64,000 nucleotides of DNA from Iningainema tapete BLCC-T55 (GTDB taxonomy: Bacteria; Cyanobacteriota; Cyanobacteriia; Cyanobacteriales; Nostocaceae): contig NZ_JACXAE010000057.1 of assembly GCF_014698965.1 (NCBI RefSeq), positions 1-64,000 on the forward strand, in the 5' to 3' direction. The notes under the pieces were generated by a model, which was not told where the DNA came from, did no database searches, and saw only the letters and a list, made by a program, of their open reading frames with translations. Of the stretch, positions 1-7,382 are shown one piece after another. Within the stretch, counting starts at the first letter, position 1. Every line of letters starts with the position of its first letter. A program made the position numbers and the translations under genes.

Positions 1-403
1 GATAAATTTTAGCTTGTTTAAACTAGTCAGTCCTGTTTTATATTAAAAAAATTCATCACCATTAATTCTGAAGACCCTTGACTTCTTATATTCTCGTCAC
101 TAATTGCTCTTACTAGCAGTAGTAAAAACACGGATCATCCGCACGCTCTCGTTCTCATGCACAGTCTCGTTCCCATGCTCAGCATGATCTCGTTCCCATG
201 CTCAGCATAGGAATGAATTCAGGCGGGCTGCTGCCTCCCACTCCTCAGGTATAGGCATCTGATAACGAGAGAATAGATTGTTTATGGCATGTGGGGAAAC
301 ACTACGCACATAGCTGAGTTTTTAATCAACGCTACCAGCACCCTATATGACATCTTTTTCTACGGTAATTTGCCATAATAGAATCAACTTAGTAGGTGTA
401 CAG
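1..403. repeat. Intergenic region with degenerate CTCGTTCCCATGC repeats
   Basis: No coding sequence is supported here. Between about 147 and 210 the motif TCGTTC(C/T)CATGC occurs three times, twice followed by TCAGCAT. This resembles the dispersed TCGTTCCCAGGCT-type repeats common in filamentous cyanobacteria. The rest is unremarkable. A promoter for the downstream DUF433 gene may lie at its right end, but I cannot point to clear -35 and -10 boxes. Confidence 0.5.
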
Positions 404-736
404 ATGCGACTAGAAGACTACTTTGAATTTCTCGCTGCTGATGACATCCGGATTCAGGGAACGCGGATTGGCATTGAGCATATTCTGGATGAATACATTT
501 ATGGTGCTAAAGCTCCAGAAGAAATTGCCAAGGAGTTTTACACAGTTACGCTGGAGCAAGTTTATGCGACAATTCTGTACTATTTACATAATCGAGAAGC
601 GGTAGGAAAGTACATGGCGTCTTGGCTAGATTACACAATTAAAGCTGAAGAAGATTACGATAAAAATCCTTCACCTGTAGTCATCCGATTACGCCAGTTA
701 AAGGAACAGCAGCAAGCAACGTCAGTTAGTAACTAA
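404..736 (+). CDS. DUF433 domain protein, putative antitoxin
   Basis: This 110-residue protein matches the DUF433 family, small winged-helix-like proteins often found as antitoxin partners of PIN-like DUF5615 toxins. The conserved core includes DIRIQGTRIGIEHIL and the later pattern LEQVYATILYYLHN. I use the ATG at 404 because the protein beginning MRLEDYF fits the family length. An in-frame ATG at 347 would add 19 residues with no family resemblance. The stop codon overlaps the start of the next gene (TAATG), so the pair is translationally coupled. The antitoxin role is inferred from family and context. Confidence 0.8.
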   Translation: MRLEDYFEFLAADDIRIQGTRIGIEHILDEYIYGAKAPEEIAKEFYTVTLEQVYATILYYLHNREAVGKYMASWLDYTIKAEEDYDKNPSPVVIRLRQLKEQQQATSVSN

Positions 737-1095
737 TGTCTATCCAATACTTACTGGACGAAAATTTGCCGCCTACTTTTCAGGAGCAATTGCTACGTTG
801 TCAACCAGATTTAATTGTTTGGATGGTTGGTGATCCAGATGCGCCACCAAAGGGAACTCTAGATCCGGAAATTTTATGTTGGTGCGAGGAAAAAGATTTT
901 ATCTTAGTAACGAGAAATCGCCGTTCAATGCCTGTACATTTGGCAGCACATTTAGCAGCAAATCGCCATATACCTGGGATTTTGGTACTACGTAGAAAGG
1001 CAACAATCGGTCAGGTGATTAATGATTTGGTTTTAATTGCCGCAGTCTCAAAAGATGATGATTATCGCGATCGCATCGATTACATACCCCTGTAG
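736..1095 (+). CDS. DUF5615 family PIN-like toxin
   Basis: This 119-residue protein belongs to the DUF5615 PIN-like group. It opens with the family signature YLLDENLP, whose Asp and Glu match the first acidic metal-binding positions of PIN domains. Further on it has a conserved GTLDPEILCWCEEKDFILVTRN segment, spanning roughly residues 40-61, containing the remaining acidic residues. It starts on the stop codon of the DUF433 gene, the usual arrangement of this putative toxin-antitoxin pair. Ribonuclease activity is inferred. A damaged second copy lies at 2262-2540. Confidence 0.8.
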   Translation: MSIQYLLDENLPPTFQEQLLRCQPDLIVWMVGDPDAPPKGTLDPEILCWCEEKDFILVTRNRRSMPVHLAAHLAANRHIPGILVLRRKATIGQVINDLVLIAAVSKDDDYRDRIDYIPL

Positions 1096-1299
1096 ACTTT
1101 GAGCGTGAGTCACTGTTCGGTGCTGGTTGCTATATTCAGTCAAAACTTCCCTCTCTAAAGTACAAATTTTTCTATTCAATTCCTCAAGTTCATCTTTGAC
1201 ATCTTCTAAAACAATAATTTTAGAGCGTTTTTCATAAAGTTTAGTCAGTTCTGCTAATTTAATCTCTTGTAGTGAGCGATATTTCTTCCGGTTCCTCAA
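1048..1299 (-). CDS. Small coiled-coil hypothetical protein
   Basis: This is an 83-codon reading frame with a TTG start that overlaps the 3' end of the XRE antitoxin gene by 41 nt and the convergent PIN gene by 48 nt. The first 60 residues are rich in Lys, Glu and Leu with heptad-like spacing (EIKLAELTKLYEKR), suggesting a short coiled coil. The last residues (AIAIIIIF) come from antisense to the PIN gene and are probably not meaningful. It may be a real small gene or the tail of an eroded one. I do not recognise a family. Confidence 0.3.
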   Translation of the reverse strand: MRNRKKYRSLQEIKLAELTKLYEKRSKIIVLEDVKDELEELNRKICTLEREVLTEYSNQHRTVTHAQSLQGYVIDAIAIIIIF

Positions 1300-1609
1300 T
1301 TTCCGAAATGCCTACCAGAGTAATAGGTGGTTGATTAGGAAACTCGACAACAAGCCGCAACTCACCACCCATTGCGGCGATGTACTTCCGCAAAGTTGAA
1401 AGCATTAAATCAGTACGTTGCTCAAGTCGAGAAACATTTCCTTGATCAATTTGAAGAAGTTCTGCTATCTGCTCTTGAGTGAGTTTGAGCGCTTGCCTAA
1501 GTTGCTGCCGAGTCATTTCCTCTGCTATGAGGAAGGCAGATTCTTCTTCAATTTTTTTACGACGCTCTGGTGGTAATTGTTTTAGTTTTTCCCTCAAAGT
1601 TGTACCCAT
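1259..1609 (-). CDS. XRE-family helix-turn-helix antitoxin (HigA-like)
   Basis: This 116-residue protein has a Cro/C1-type helix-turn-helix at about residues 30-75. The segment LTQEQIAELLQIDQGNVSRL shows the expected recognition-helix pattern. The C-terminal part (GGELRLVVEFPNQPP) matches the beta-strand extension of HigA-type antitoxins of RelE-like toxins. It lies 8 nt downstream of the toxin gene, so the toxin is first, as in higBA operons. It likely represses its own operon together with the toxin. Confidence 0.85.
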   Translation of the reverse strand: MGTTLREKLKQLPPERRKKIEEESAFLIAEEMTRQQLRQALKLTQEQIAELLQIDQGNVSRLEQRTDLMLSTLRKYIAAMGGELRLVVEFPNQPPITLVGISEIEEPEEISLTTRD

Positions 1610-1617
1610 AGTTATCC

Positions 1618-1974
1618 TCAGTTTTCCTTCAGTTGAGCTAAATGCATCTCAAACCGGGTGTCAGCTTTTTTAATGAGTTGTTTGTAAAAATGGCTTTCAC
1701 TCTTACCAGATTTATCACCAGCTACTAGCAATATCGCACATCGTTTTGGGTCGAATGCAAAGGCAACCATCCAAACACCATCTGCTGCTTTCAACCGTAA
1801 TTCCTTCATGTTGGTGTACTGTGAACCATTAAGTGTGTCAACGTGTGGTCGCCCTAGCTCAGAACCGAAAGTTTCCAATAAAGTTATACGAGCATATAAC
1901 TTATCTTGTACTTCTTCAGGCAGAGCATCAAATTCTGGTTCAAAGTCCGCATGAAATTTGACAACCCAGTTCAT
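1618..1974 (-). CDS. RelE/HigB-family toxin (phage-derived Gp49-like)
   Basis: This 118-residue protein resembles the Gp49/HigB branch of RelE-superfamily mRNA interferases. Family features are the N-terminal FEPEFDALPEEVQDKLYARI, the central GRPHVDTLNGS, the KELRLKAADGVWMVAFAFDP strand pair, and a late KSGKSESHFYKQLI helix. Members of this branch cleave ribosome-bound mRNA. It is the first gene of a two-gene operon with the XRE antitoxin. Both genes look intact, so this is probably the one functional type II module in the left part of the window. Confidence 0.85.
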   Translation of the reverse strand: MNWVVKFHADFEPEFDALPEEVQDKLYARITLLETFGSELGRPHVDTLNGSQYTNMKELRLKAADGVWMVAFAFDPKRCAILLVAGDKSGKSESHFYKQLIKKADTRFEMHLAQLKEN

Positions 1975-2108
1975 TAATTATGTACTCAAAAACATATGTT
2001 TTCAAGGGTATATCAGAACTGTACCTTAGTACCCTTGTGTTAACACCTGCGCTAACGCTGTCAACCCAAGGGTGAACACACTTCCAAAACCTACTCTTTA
2101 CAAGGGTT

Positions 2109-2195
2109 TTAGGCTTGTTTGTTTAACGCTTTTGGGGTAATATGCTCAATCTGCAGAATCCCCAACATGTACTTTTGAAGACTGCGACTGTTACA
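2109..2195 (-). pseudogene. HNH endonuclease remnant (copy 1)
   Basis: Read on the minus strand this stretch encodes a peptide containing SRSLQKYMLGILQIEHITPK and then stops. The core IEHI.PKA is the HNH histidine motif of small cyanobacterial HNH endonucleases. The CxxC region before it is already damaged (CNSRS instead of CGYCRS) and the C-terminal zinc-binding half is absent. It is close in sequence to the remnant at 6943-7110. I infer a pseudogene left by loss of both ends. Confidence 0.6.
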
Positions 2196-2261
2196 AGGTG
2201 AGCAGGCGCAAGCGTAGGTAGGAAATAAGGAACAGTAGCAAGCAAAGTCAGTGAGTAACTA

Positions 2262-2540
2262 ATGTCCATCCGATATTTGCTGGACGAAAATTTGCCGCTT
2301 ACTTTTCACGAGCAGTTACTACTTTGTCAACCAGATTTAATTGTTTGGATGGTAGGTGATTTAGATGCGCCACTAAAGGGAACTCTAGATCCTGAGATTT
2401 TATGTTGGTGCGAGGAACAAGGTTTTATCTTAGGAACGAGAAATCTCAAGTTCGTAGTGAGCGCTGAAGCGCTCAGGCAAGGGTTTTCAAGGCTAAAGCC
2501 TTTACTACAAACTAATAACATTGATTACATACTACTTTAG
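2262..2540 (+). pseudogene. Truncated duplicate of the DUF5615 PIN-like toxin
   Basis: The first 60 codons are nearly identical to the PIN-like gene at 736-1095, and about 35 bases upstream also match the 3' end of its DUF433 partner, including the TAATG junction. From about 2448 to 2512 the sequence is replaced by a copy of a dispersed palindromic repeat also found at 21998-22064. After the repeat the reading frame rejoins the last few codons of the original (IDYI.L). The conserved middle of the PIN fold is missing, so a working toxin is unlikely although the frame remains open. Confidence 0.7.
2448..2512. repeat. Dispersed double-hairpin repeat inside the PIN-like pseudogene
   Basis: This roughly 65-bp element contains two short inverted repeats (GAGCGCTGAAGCGCTC and AAGGCTAAAGCCTT) and ends in ACTACAAACT. 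The reverse complement of 21998-22064 has the same layout and near-identical termini (GTTCGTAGT at one end, ACTACAAACT at the other). It is a non-autonomous, palindrome-bearing repeat family. Confidence 0.7.
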
Positions 2541-2607
2541 ATGTTGAATTGATTTAAGTCGTTTCAAGTAAAGTTGTTAAAAATTTCGCCAGCAAGTTAT
2601 TAAAGAA

Positions 2608-4263
2608 TTAGTTATAGGTTTTTCCTAATTTCCATTTTTGCAACTGTTTGGAGTTAATAATAAAGCGGTAAGAGGGTGTTCCTTGGATAATAACTCTAAT
2701 TTCGTCTTGTTTGATCTTTTTACTGTCGATAGTTAGTGAACCATAGCCGGTTGTCGTCCAGATATTAAACAGTATATCTTTAATTTGACTAAAAACTGTA
2801 TCAATAGAATTCAAAGAAGTTTGTGATATCTCTTGTAACTTCCATTGTTCTACCTGCTTAGAGTCTATGAAAAAGCGATTAGTGGGGTTTCCTTGAACAA
2901 TAACGCTGAATTGGTCTTTCTTTAACCCTTCACTATTGATAGTTAGTGAACCAAAACCTGTTGTTTCCCAAGTATCAAGTAGAGTTCTTTCAATAAGATT
3001 GAAAACTTCCAGTTTCGCTTTAGGTTGATCTGAGGTAGATTCCGTTTGGAACTCTTGGTTTGCAGTGATTTGCAATCCCTCACGAGCCAGAACATTGCTG
3101 TTTTTAGCTTTTGCATCATGTTCGTCTATGGTTCGTTTAAGTCTTAGAAGCGCTCTCACTCTTGCCAGCAATTCATCTACTGTTACAGGTTTACGGATAA
3201 AATCATTAGCACCCAAGTCAAATCCTCGAGCGACGTTAGGTGAGTCATGGGCAGTAATTAGGAGAATTGGGATAAATGGCAATGCGGTGTTTTGCCGGAT
3301 GAGCCTAGTTACTTCGTAGCCATCCATTCCTGACATTATCAACTCAAGCAATATTATCTCTGGAGCAAAAGCTTCAATTACAGATAGTGCAGAACTACCA
3401 CTTTGTGCGATTTCAACTTGGTAACCCTCTCGTTCCATAATCGCCTGAAGAGCAAGGCAGTTTTCATAACGATCATCCACAATCAGGATGCGAGCAGTTG
3501 TGGAGAATTCCGAAGATGGCTGGTTAGTAGAAAATTGATTCATAGGGCTAACTTCTTCATCTGAACTCGCTATCTGCTCAGGAATTGACAAATTTACTCC
3601 GGCAATCTGTAATCGAGTCTTTTGGTTTGCTAGTAAACTTGTAATCTGGTCTGTTGCGCTTTGCTGGTTTCCACGAATGAAATTCGCCATGCCACGAGCG
3701 TAAATGAGTAGCGGCTGAAATTCTTGCAGAGGCTCTGCAAAAGTTTCTATCAGGGATGCCATGCGAATCCACTCTGCTTTATCCTCCAGTTTTAACTTTG
3801 AAAGGGCTAGTGCTAGTTCATGCGCTGCCTCACTTGGTCCTGTATACGCTAGCACTGTCCACCTCTGAGCCTGAGCAAAATCACGAATATCCGGATCGTG
3901 GCTTTCAAGTTGTTGCCTTACATAAGCAAGTAAAAAATCTGACAGTTCATGAATCCGCTTTTTGCCAAAGCGAGGATTCGCCTTCAACTCACTAAGCAGA
4001 GCATTTCGCACCGCCTTATCCATTTCGTAAAGTTCATGCCCCACCTCATCACAAAGGCTAGAAAGCAGCAAATCTGCTACAGCCATCCAGGGAATATTCA
4101 GGACTTCACCGTTTATATCAAGCTGGAAATTCGCCCACAGCCGATAAAGCAAATCTGGCGTGAGCGCTAAAGGAAAAGCAGCATGATAAGCTAAGTAGAG
4201 GTGCGCTTGCCCAAAGCGTTGACCAAAAGCTTCAATACGATGAGTGGCGACTTCTGGCTTCAT
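2608..4263 (-). CDS. Conflict-system associated protein with pseudo-receiver domain and C-terminal tandem repeat
   Basis: The 551-residue protein has three parts. Residues 1-210 form a helical domain (AFGQRFGQAHLYLAYHAAFP near the start) that I recognise from cyanobacterial proteins encoded beside MoxR/SAV_2336 genes, often fused to formylglycine-generating-enzyme domains. Residues 257-375 are a CheY-like receiver with the acidic pair IVDDR, the Thr in LITAH and the Lys in FIRKP, but the phosphoacceptor Asp is replaced by Glu in IILLELIMSGMDG. Residues 425-550 contain two copies of a roughly 55-residue unit with TTG(F/Y)GSLTI and (V/I)QG.P..RF. It is the last gene of a five-gene minus-strand run, 8 nt after its neighbour. 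The likely role is regulatory or scaffolding; no catalytic motif is visible. Confidence 0.7.
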   Translation of the reverse strand: MKPEVATHRIEAFGQRFGQAHLYLAYHAAFPLALTPDLLYRLWANFQLDINGEVLNIPWMAVADLLLSSLCDEVGHELYEMDKAVRNALLSELKANPRFGKKRIHELSDFLLAYVRQQLESHDPDIRDFAQAQRWTVLAYTGPSEAAHELALALSKLKLEDKAEWIRMASLIETFAEPLQEFQPLLIYARGMANFIRGNQQSATDQITSLLANQKTRLQIAGVNLSIPEQIASSDEEVSPMNQFSTNQPSSEFSTTARILIVDDRYENCLALQAIMEREGYQVEIAQSGSSALSVIEAFAPEIILLELIMSGMDGYEVTRLIRQNTALPFIPILLITAHDSPNVARGFDLGANDFIRKPVTVDELLARVRALLRLKRTIDEHDAKAKNSNVLAREGLQITANQEFQTESTSDQPKAKLEVFNLIERTLLDTWETTGFGSLTINSEGLKKDQFSVIVQGNPTNRFFIDSKQVEQWKLQEISQTSLNSIDTVFSQIKDILFNIWTTTGYGSLTIDSKKIKQDEIRVIIQGTPSYRFIINSKQLQKWKLGKTYN

Positions 4264-4271
4264 GTGCTTCT

Positions 4272-4892
4272 CTAAACTAGGGTTTTAGACAACGAACGCT
4301 GGAAGGGCTGTAGTAAAATTCCTAGAATTTTACCGACTTCTTTGATATAATATTCAATAGAGTCGATACAGACAGTACTCTGTTCTAAAGTCAAAAATCT
4401 CCAAGCGGTTCCAGTTGTTACCGCTCCATAAATGACTTCAATATCATTTCCTGCCCTTTGGTTAAATATCTGAGCAGCTACCATTGTGGCAGTGCATTGC
4501 CCCAGCCCTGCAATGATATTCTCGTTTTTCGCTTCAATTACTGTTACTACGGGAGCGCTGATAAAATATTGCTCACTAGATGCGCTGAGAATGAAATCAC
4601 AAAAACCGGAAAGTCCTTGTGCAGAGTCAACATTGAAATCTGTGCCTGAAAACAAGCTAATCCGATAATCCAACTGTCGCCTCACCTCAGACAGAATAGG
4701 AGCAATGATAAACTCAGAACGGGCTTTTTCGCTATTAATGGCAGTTGCCAAAGAGAGATTTTCATCCAGCACCTGCTTTAGTAAGTCAGAGGGCTGCACT
4801 CCTGCTACGTTGCCAAACAAATTGTGAGTTTCATCCAAAGTTAAGCCAAATGCATTTTTAGCTTTAGCAAGAGTAAAATCACTGTATGCCAT
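4272..4892 (-). CDS. PD-(D/E)xK nuclease-like protein
   Basis: This 206-residue protein carries the ordered residues of a restriction-endonuclease-like fold: Glu in ARSEFIIAPILSEV, Asp in GLSGFCDFIL, the E-x-K pair in VVTVIEAKNEN, and the following Gln in GLGQC. This pattern is typical of small cyanobacterial proteins related to type I restriction R-subunit N-termini. Nuclease activity is inferred from motifs only. It lies between the SAV_2336-like gene (33 nt upstream) and the pseudo-receiver gene (8 nt downstream), so it is probably in the same operon. It could be the effector of that system or a passenger. Confidence 0.6.
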   Translation of the reverse strand: MAYSDFTLAKAKNAFGLTLDETHNLFGNVAGVQPSDLLKQVLDENLSLATAINSEKARSEFIIAPILSEVRRQLDYRISLFSGTDFNVDSAQGLSGFCDFILSASSEQYFISAPVVTVIEAKNENIIAGLGQCTATMVAAQIFNQRAGNDIEVIYGAVTTGTAWRFLTLEQSTVCIDSIEYYIKEVGKILGILLQPFQRSLSKTLV

Positions 4893-4925
4893 CTGCTTTT
4901 TTCCTCACTTGCGAACATTGTAGTT

Positions 4926-5618
4926 TCATCCATCACTGATTCGCTGCCATCTACTATAATTGTGCAATGCTTCCTCGTCCCCGCAACACATCAATTGCCC
5001 CATCCAAACCCTGACGACTAACCTCAAACATCGGCACAAAACGGGCAATCTCATCAGCCGTTGTCCCAAACCATCGCTATGATTGCCATAGGATTGAGCC
5101 AGTTTCATCTGCCGCCGAGTCACTGGAAAATACTCATCAGATTGCGTGAAACGATTAACAGCAATATCCTCATGCTGTTGGGTAGCAATTTGTACTGCTT
5201 TAGCAACTTGCATCTCATCTTCTAGCTCCATCAGTTCCGATGATATAGCTACGGAAGCAGGCGTATTTTTAAGTGGTTCAAGTGGTTGATTAACTTCAAA
5301 TCCTGCTCGCTCACCTGAGTAGGAAGGAGAAAAGGCTTCTGGTTCTCTTTTCTCCAAAGCAGTAAAAGTGGTTAGAGGACGAGTAGTTTTAATTACCTGC
5401 TCAAAGTGATAGTTAAACAAGTGTTCGTCATCCTTCGATTTGACCCACAAAGTCCGGCACAAGTCAGCCAAAGCTTCTTGATCGGTTGTACCAAATCCCT
5501 GCTGCAAAGCTCTAAGAACCAAGCGATACTCATCAATTCCCAGAGGTAAACCTGCTTCTCTAAGCTGAGTGAAAAGGTCAAGCAGTGGTAGTTCTTCGTG
5601 GATTTCTGCCATGTTCAT
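4926..5618 (-). pseudogene. SAV_2336-like protein, N-terminal part only, frameshifted 3' end
   Basis: Residues 8-75 (LLDLFTQLREAGLPLGIDEY onward) match the N-terminal domain of SAV_2336-related proteins, and residues 163-172 (YFPVTRRQMK) match the segment normally followed by the long von Willebrand-like body. That body is missing: after about residue 178 the frame runs into a Cys/Arg-rich tail. In the next frame, about 5070-4954, the DNA instead encodes the protein-like string TADEIARFVPMFEVSRQGLD and continues to a TAG at 4954. This indicates an internal deletion plus frameshift. The start overlaps the stop of the AAA+ gene by 4 nt, preserving the original operon junction. Confidence 0.6.
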
Positions 5619-6523
5619 GCTCTCGATTGCGATCGCGTCTGCTCTGCATAGCGGCGGTAATCATCCCAACTCTTGAGTAAAACTCCTGGGTACAGGAGTT
5701 CGGTTTTTAACTTGGTAAGAATTTCGTCATCGTCATGATGGCGGAGAATCCGTACCCAGTCCATCAGTTCACTGGTACTGACTTTCTTGCCTGCTTCGCC
5801 CTTATCCCGTCGCATTTCTTCGCGCAGTGCCAAAAAGCGCTCAATAATTGCGTCCACCAATTCCAAAGGCGAAGTTGGGAAGTGAGCTTTAACAATCTCT
5901 ATCAACTGCTGACGCTCCGGAAATTTAACGTAGTGAAACAAACATCGGCGCAGGAAAGCATCTGGCAAGTCTTTCTCATCATTACTGGTAATGATGACGA
6001 TTGGCGTAGCTTTTGCTTGGATTCTTTTAATGGGACTGCTTTGTTTTACCTCTGCCACTTCAAAGCGTTTCTCATCAAGTTCTAACAGCAGGTCATTGGG
6101 AAAGTCAATGTCAGCCTTATCAATTTCATCAATTAGCACAACGGTACTGTCAGGAATTGCGTGTAACAAACGCTTGAGCAGAAAGATTTGACCGTGTTCT
6201 GGCAAGCCATGTACTAGGAAAGCTCCTACTCGCTTTTGTTCTATAAATTCTCGGAATAGCCGCACCTGCTCTACATAGTTCAGGCGAAACAGTTCACTGT
6301 GTATTCGTTCGCTCTCTAAAGACCTCTCGATACTCGTAATCTCTTGCTGTAGGCGATCGCGCTCTACCTCAAATCGCTCAATCTCCTTCTCTAGTTGATA
6401 AGCCACCAAAGTACCTGCTTGAATGGCAGAGTCAACCCGCAACCGCCGTATCTTTTCTCTAAGCAGATTGTACTGTTCCTGAAGTTCTTCCCGTCTATAC
6501 TGTAAGTGCCGAACTGAGGACAT
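5615..6523 (-). CDS. Chimeric MoxR-like AAA+ protein lacking a proper Walker A
   Basis: Residues 1-75 form a coiled coil and residues 80-120 (NYVEQVRLFREFIEQKRVGA and HGLPEHGQ) match the start of inactive-STAND-type modules of cyanobacterial conflict systems. From about residue 125 the sequence becomes a MoxR-type AAA+ ATPase beginning at its Walker B (VVLIDEIDKAD), followed by sensor 1 (IITSNDEKDLP) and an Arg-rich motif (FLRRC). The MoxR P-loop is absent, and HGLPEHGQ lacks the GKS/T signature. The protein therefore looks like an in-frame deletion fusion of two neighbouring genes. The frame is open and coupled to the next gene by ATGA, so it may be expressed, but ATP hydrolysis is doubtful. 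Confidence 0.7.
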   Translation of the reverse strand: MSSVRHLQYRREELQEQYNLLREKIRRLRVDSAIQAGTLVAYQLEKEIERFEVERDRLQQEITSIERSLESERIHSELFRLNYVEQVRLFREFIEQKRVGAFLVHGLPEHGQIFLLKRLLHAIPDSTVVLIDEIDKADIDFPNDLLLELDEKRFEVAEVKQSSPIKRIQAKATPIVIITSNDEKDLPDAFLRRCLFHYVKFPERQQLIEIVKAHFPTSPLELVDAIIERFLALREEMRRDKGEAGKKVSTSELMDWVRILRHHDDDEILTKLKTELLYPGVLLKSWDDYRRYAEQTRSQSRA

Positions 6524-6544
6524 CCGTAATTTTTTTTACCTTAA

Positions 6545-6829
6545 CTACTGCAGTAACTCTTCAATTTCATCTAACTCATCACCAAGACGTGCTAGCCTTG
6601 CTTCTTCATTTTGATTTACCTGTTCAATTAACTGGTCAAAAGCATTGAGAATCTCTTGCCGTGTTGCAGAGCTTTCGGTTAGCAGTTTAACCTGTTCTAG
6701 TGGATAGGCAGCTCGACTTGGATCTAGCAGTACATCTTGCACGGCAGTTGCATCTTTTACCGTGACAGGCAAATCAGCACCAACGCCGATGAGTAAAGCA
6801 TAACCATTAGCAAAAGTCTGATTTGTCAC
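6545..6829 (-). pseudogene. Caspase-like peptidase, N-terminal fragment
   Basis: The first 70 residues (NGYALLIGVGADLPVTVKDA, then VKLLTESSATRQEILNAFDQ) match the opening of the caspase p20 fold in cyanobacterial caspase-family proteins. The frame ends at residue 94, before the catalytic His (expected as FSGHG) and Cys segments, so peptidase activity is impossible. The tail is a short acidic helix. It lies 21 nt upstream of the chimeric AAA+ gene and is probably the first cistron of the decayed operon. Confidence 0.65.
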
Positions 6830-6942
6830 ACCATATCCTTTAGACTTACTGGAGATAATTGGCTACGTCTTCACCCTAGTGGATGAATACACTAATCTAC
6901 AAACTCAAGTCAATACTTCCCGGTTTTTTTCTGCTAATATTT

Positions 6943-7110
6943 TTACAAAACTGAAATATCGTCAGTCCCACCTAACGCTTTTGGGATGATATGCTCAATT
7001 TCTAGAATCCCCAACACGTACTTCTGGAGACTGCGACAGTAGCCACATTGATTTTTAGCTTGTGTTCTAATTCTTAAGCGAACTTCCTCGCAAATGTAAC
7101 TAGAACTCAC
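6943..7110 (-). pseudogene. Truncated HNH endonuclease (copy 2)
   Basis: A GTG at 7108-7110 overlaps the TAG stop of the upstream small gene by one base and opens a 55-codon frame: a helix (RLRIRTQAKN), a first zinc or fold motif QCGYCRS, then LEIEHIIPKALGGTDD, the His-containing beta-beta-alpha core of small cyanobacterial HNH endonucleases. It stops just after GGTDDISVL, where intact proteins continue into the Cys-x-x-Cys and Asn/His C-terminal half. The nuclease is therefore probably dead. A second remnant with a closely similar core lies at 2109-2195. Confidence 0.65.
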
Positions 7111-7364
7111 TAACTTAGCGGCTCCATCAATCCACGTTTTACTGCTTCGTTTAATGCCGTGGCTTTCCGCAATAGTCCTTCTTTATAGATCTGCATCAAG
7201 TCTTGCAATTCTTGGTAATCTTCAGAAGTAAAAATACCTGACTGTTGCTGATTTAACAAGTTACTCAAACGCTCATCTTGATCTGGTTCCATTTGCAGTT
7301 CCGTAAGAGCCAAAACTTGCTCATCAGTTAGTTCAGAAATAGGTTCCAAAGCACTTCTCCCCAT
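7110..7364 (-). CDS. Small conserved protein upstream of HNH gene
   Basis: This 84-residue acidic helical protein (DEQVLALTELQMEPDQDERL; ALNEAVKRGL near the end) has a strong ribosome binding site, AAGGGGGG, a few bases before its ATG. Its stop codon overlaps the GTG of the truncated HNH gene, an arrangement I associate with cyanobacterial pairs of a small helical protein and an HNH endonuclease. Its function is unknown; an inhibitor or partner of the nuclease is possible. It appears intact although its partner is truncated. Confidence 0.6.
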   Translation of the reverse strand: MGRSALEPISELTDEQVLALTELQMEPDQDERLSNLLNQQQSGIFTSEDYQELQDLMQIYKEGLLRKATALNEAVKRGLMEPLS

Positions 7365-7382
7365 AGTAACACCCCCCTTAGG

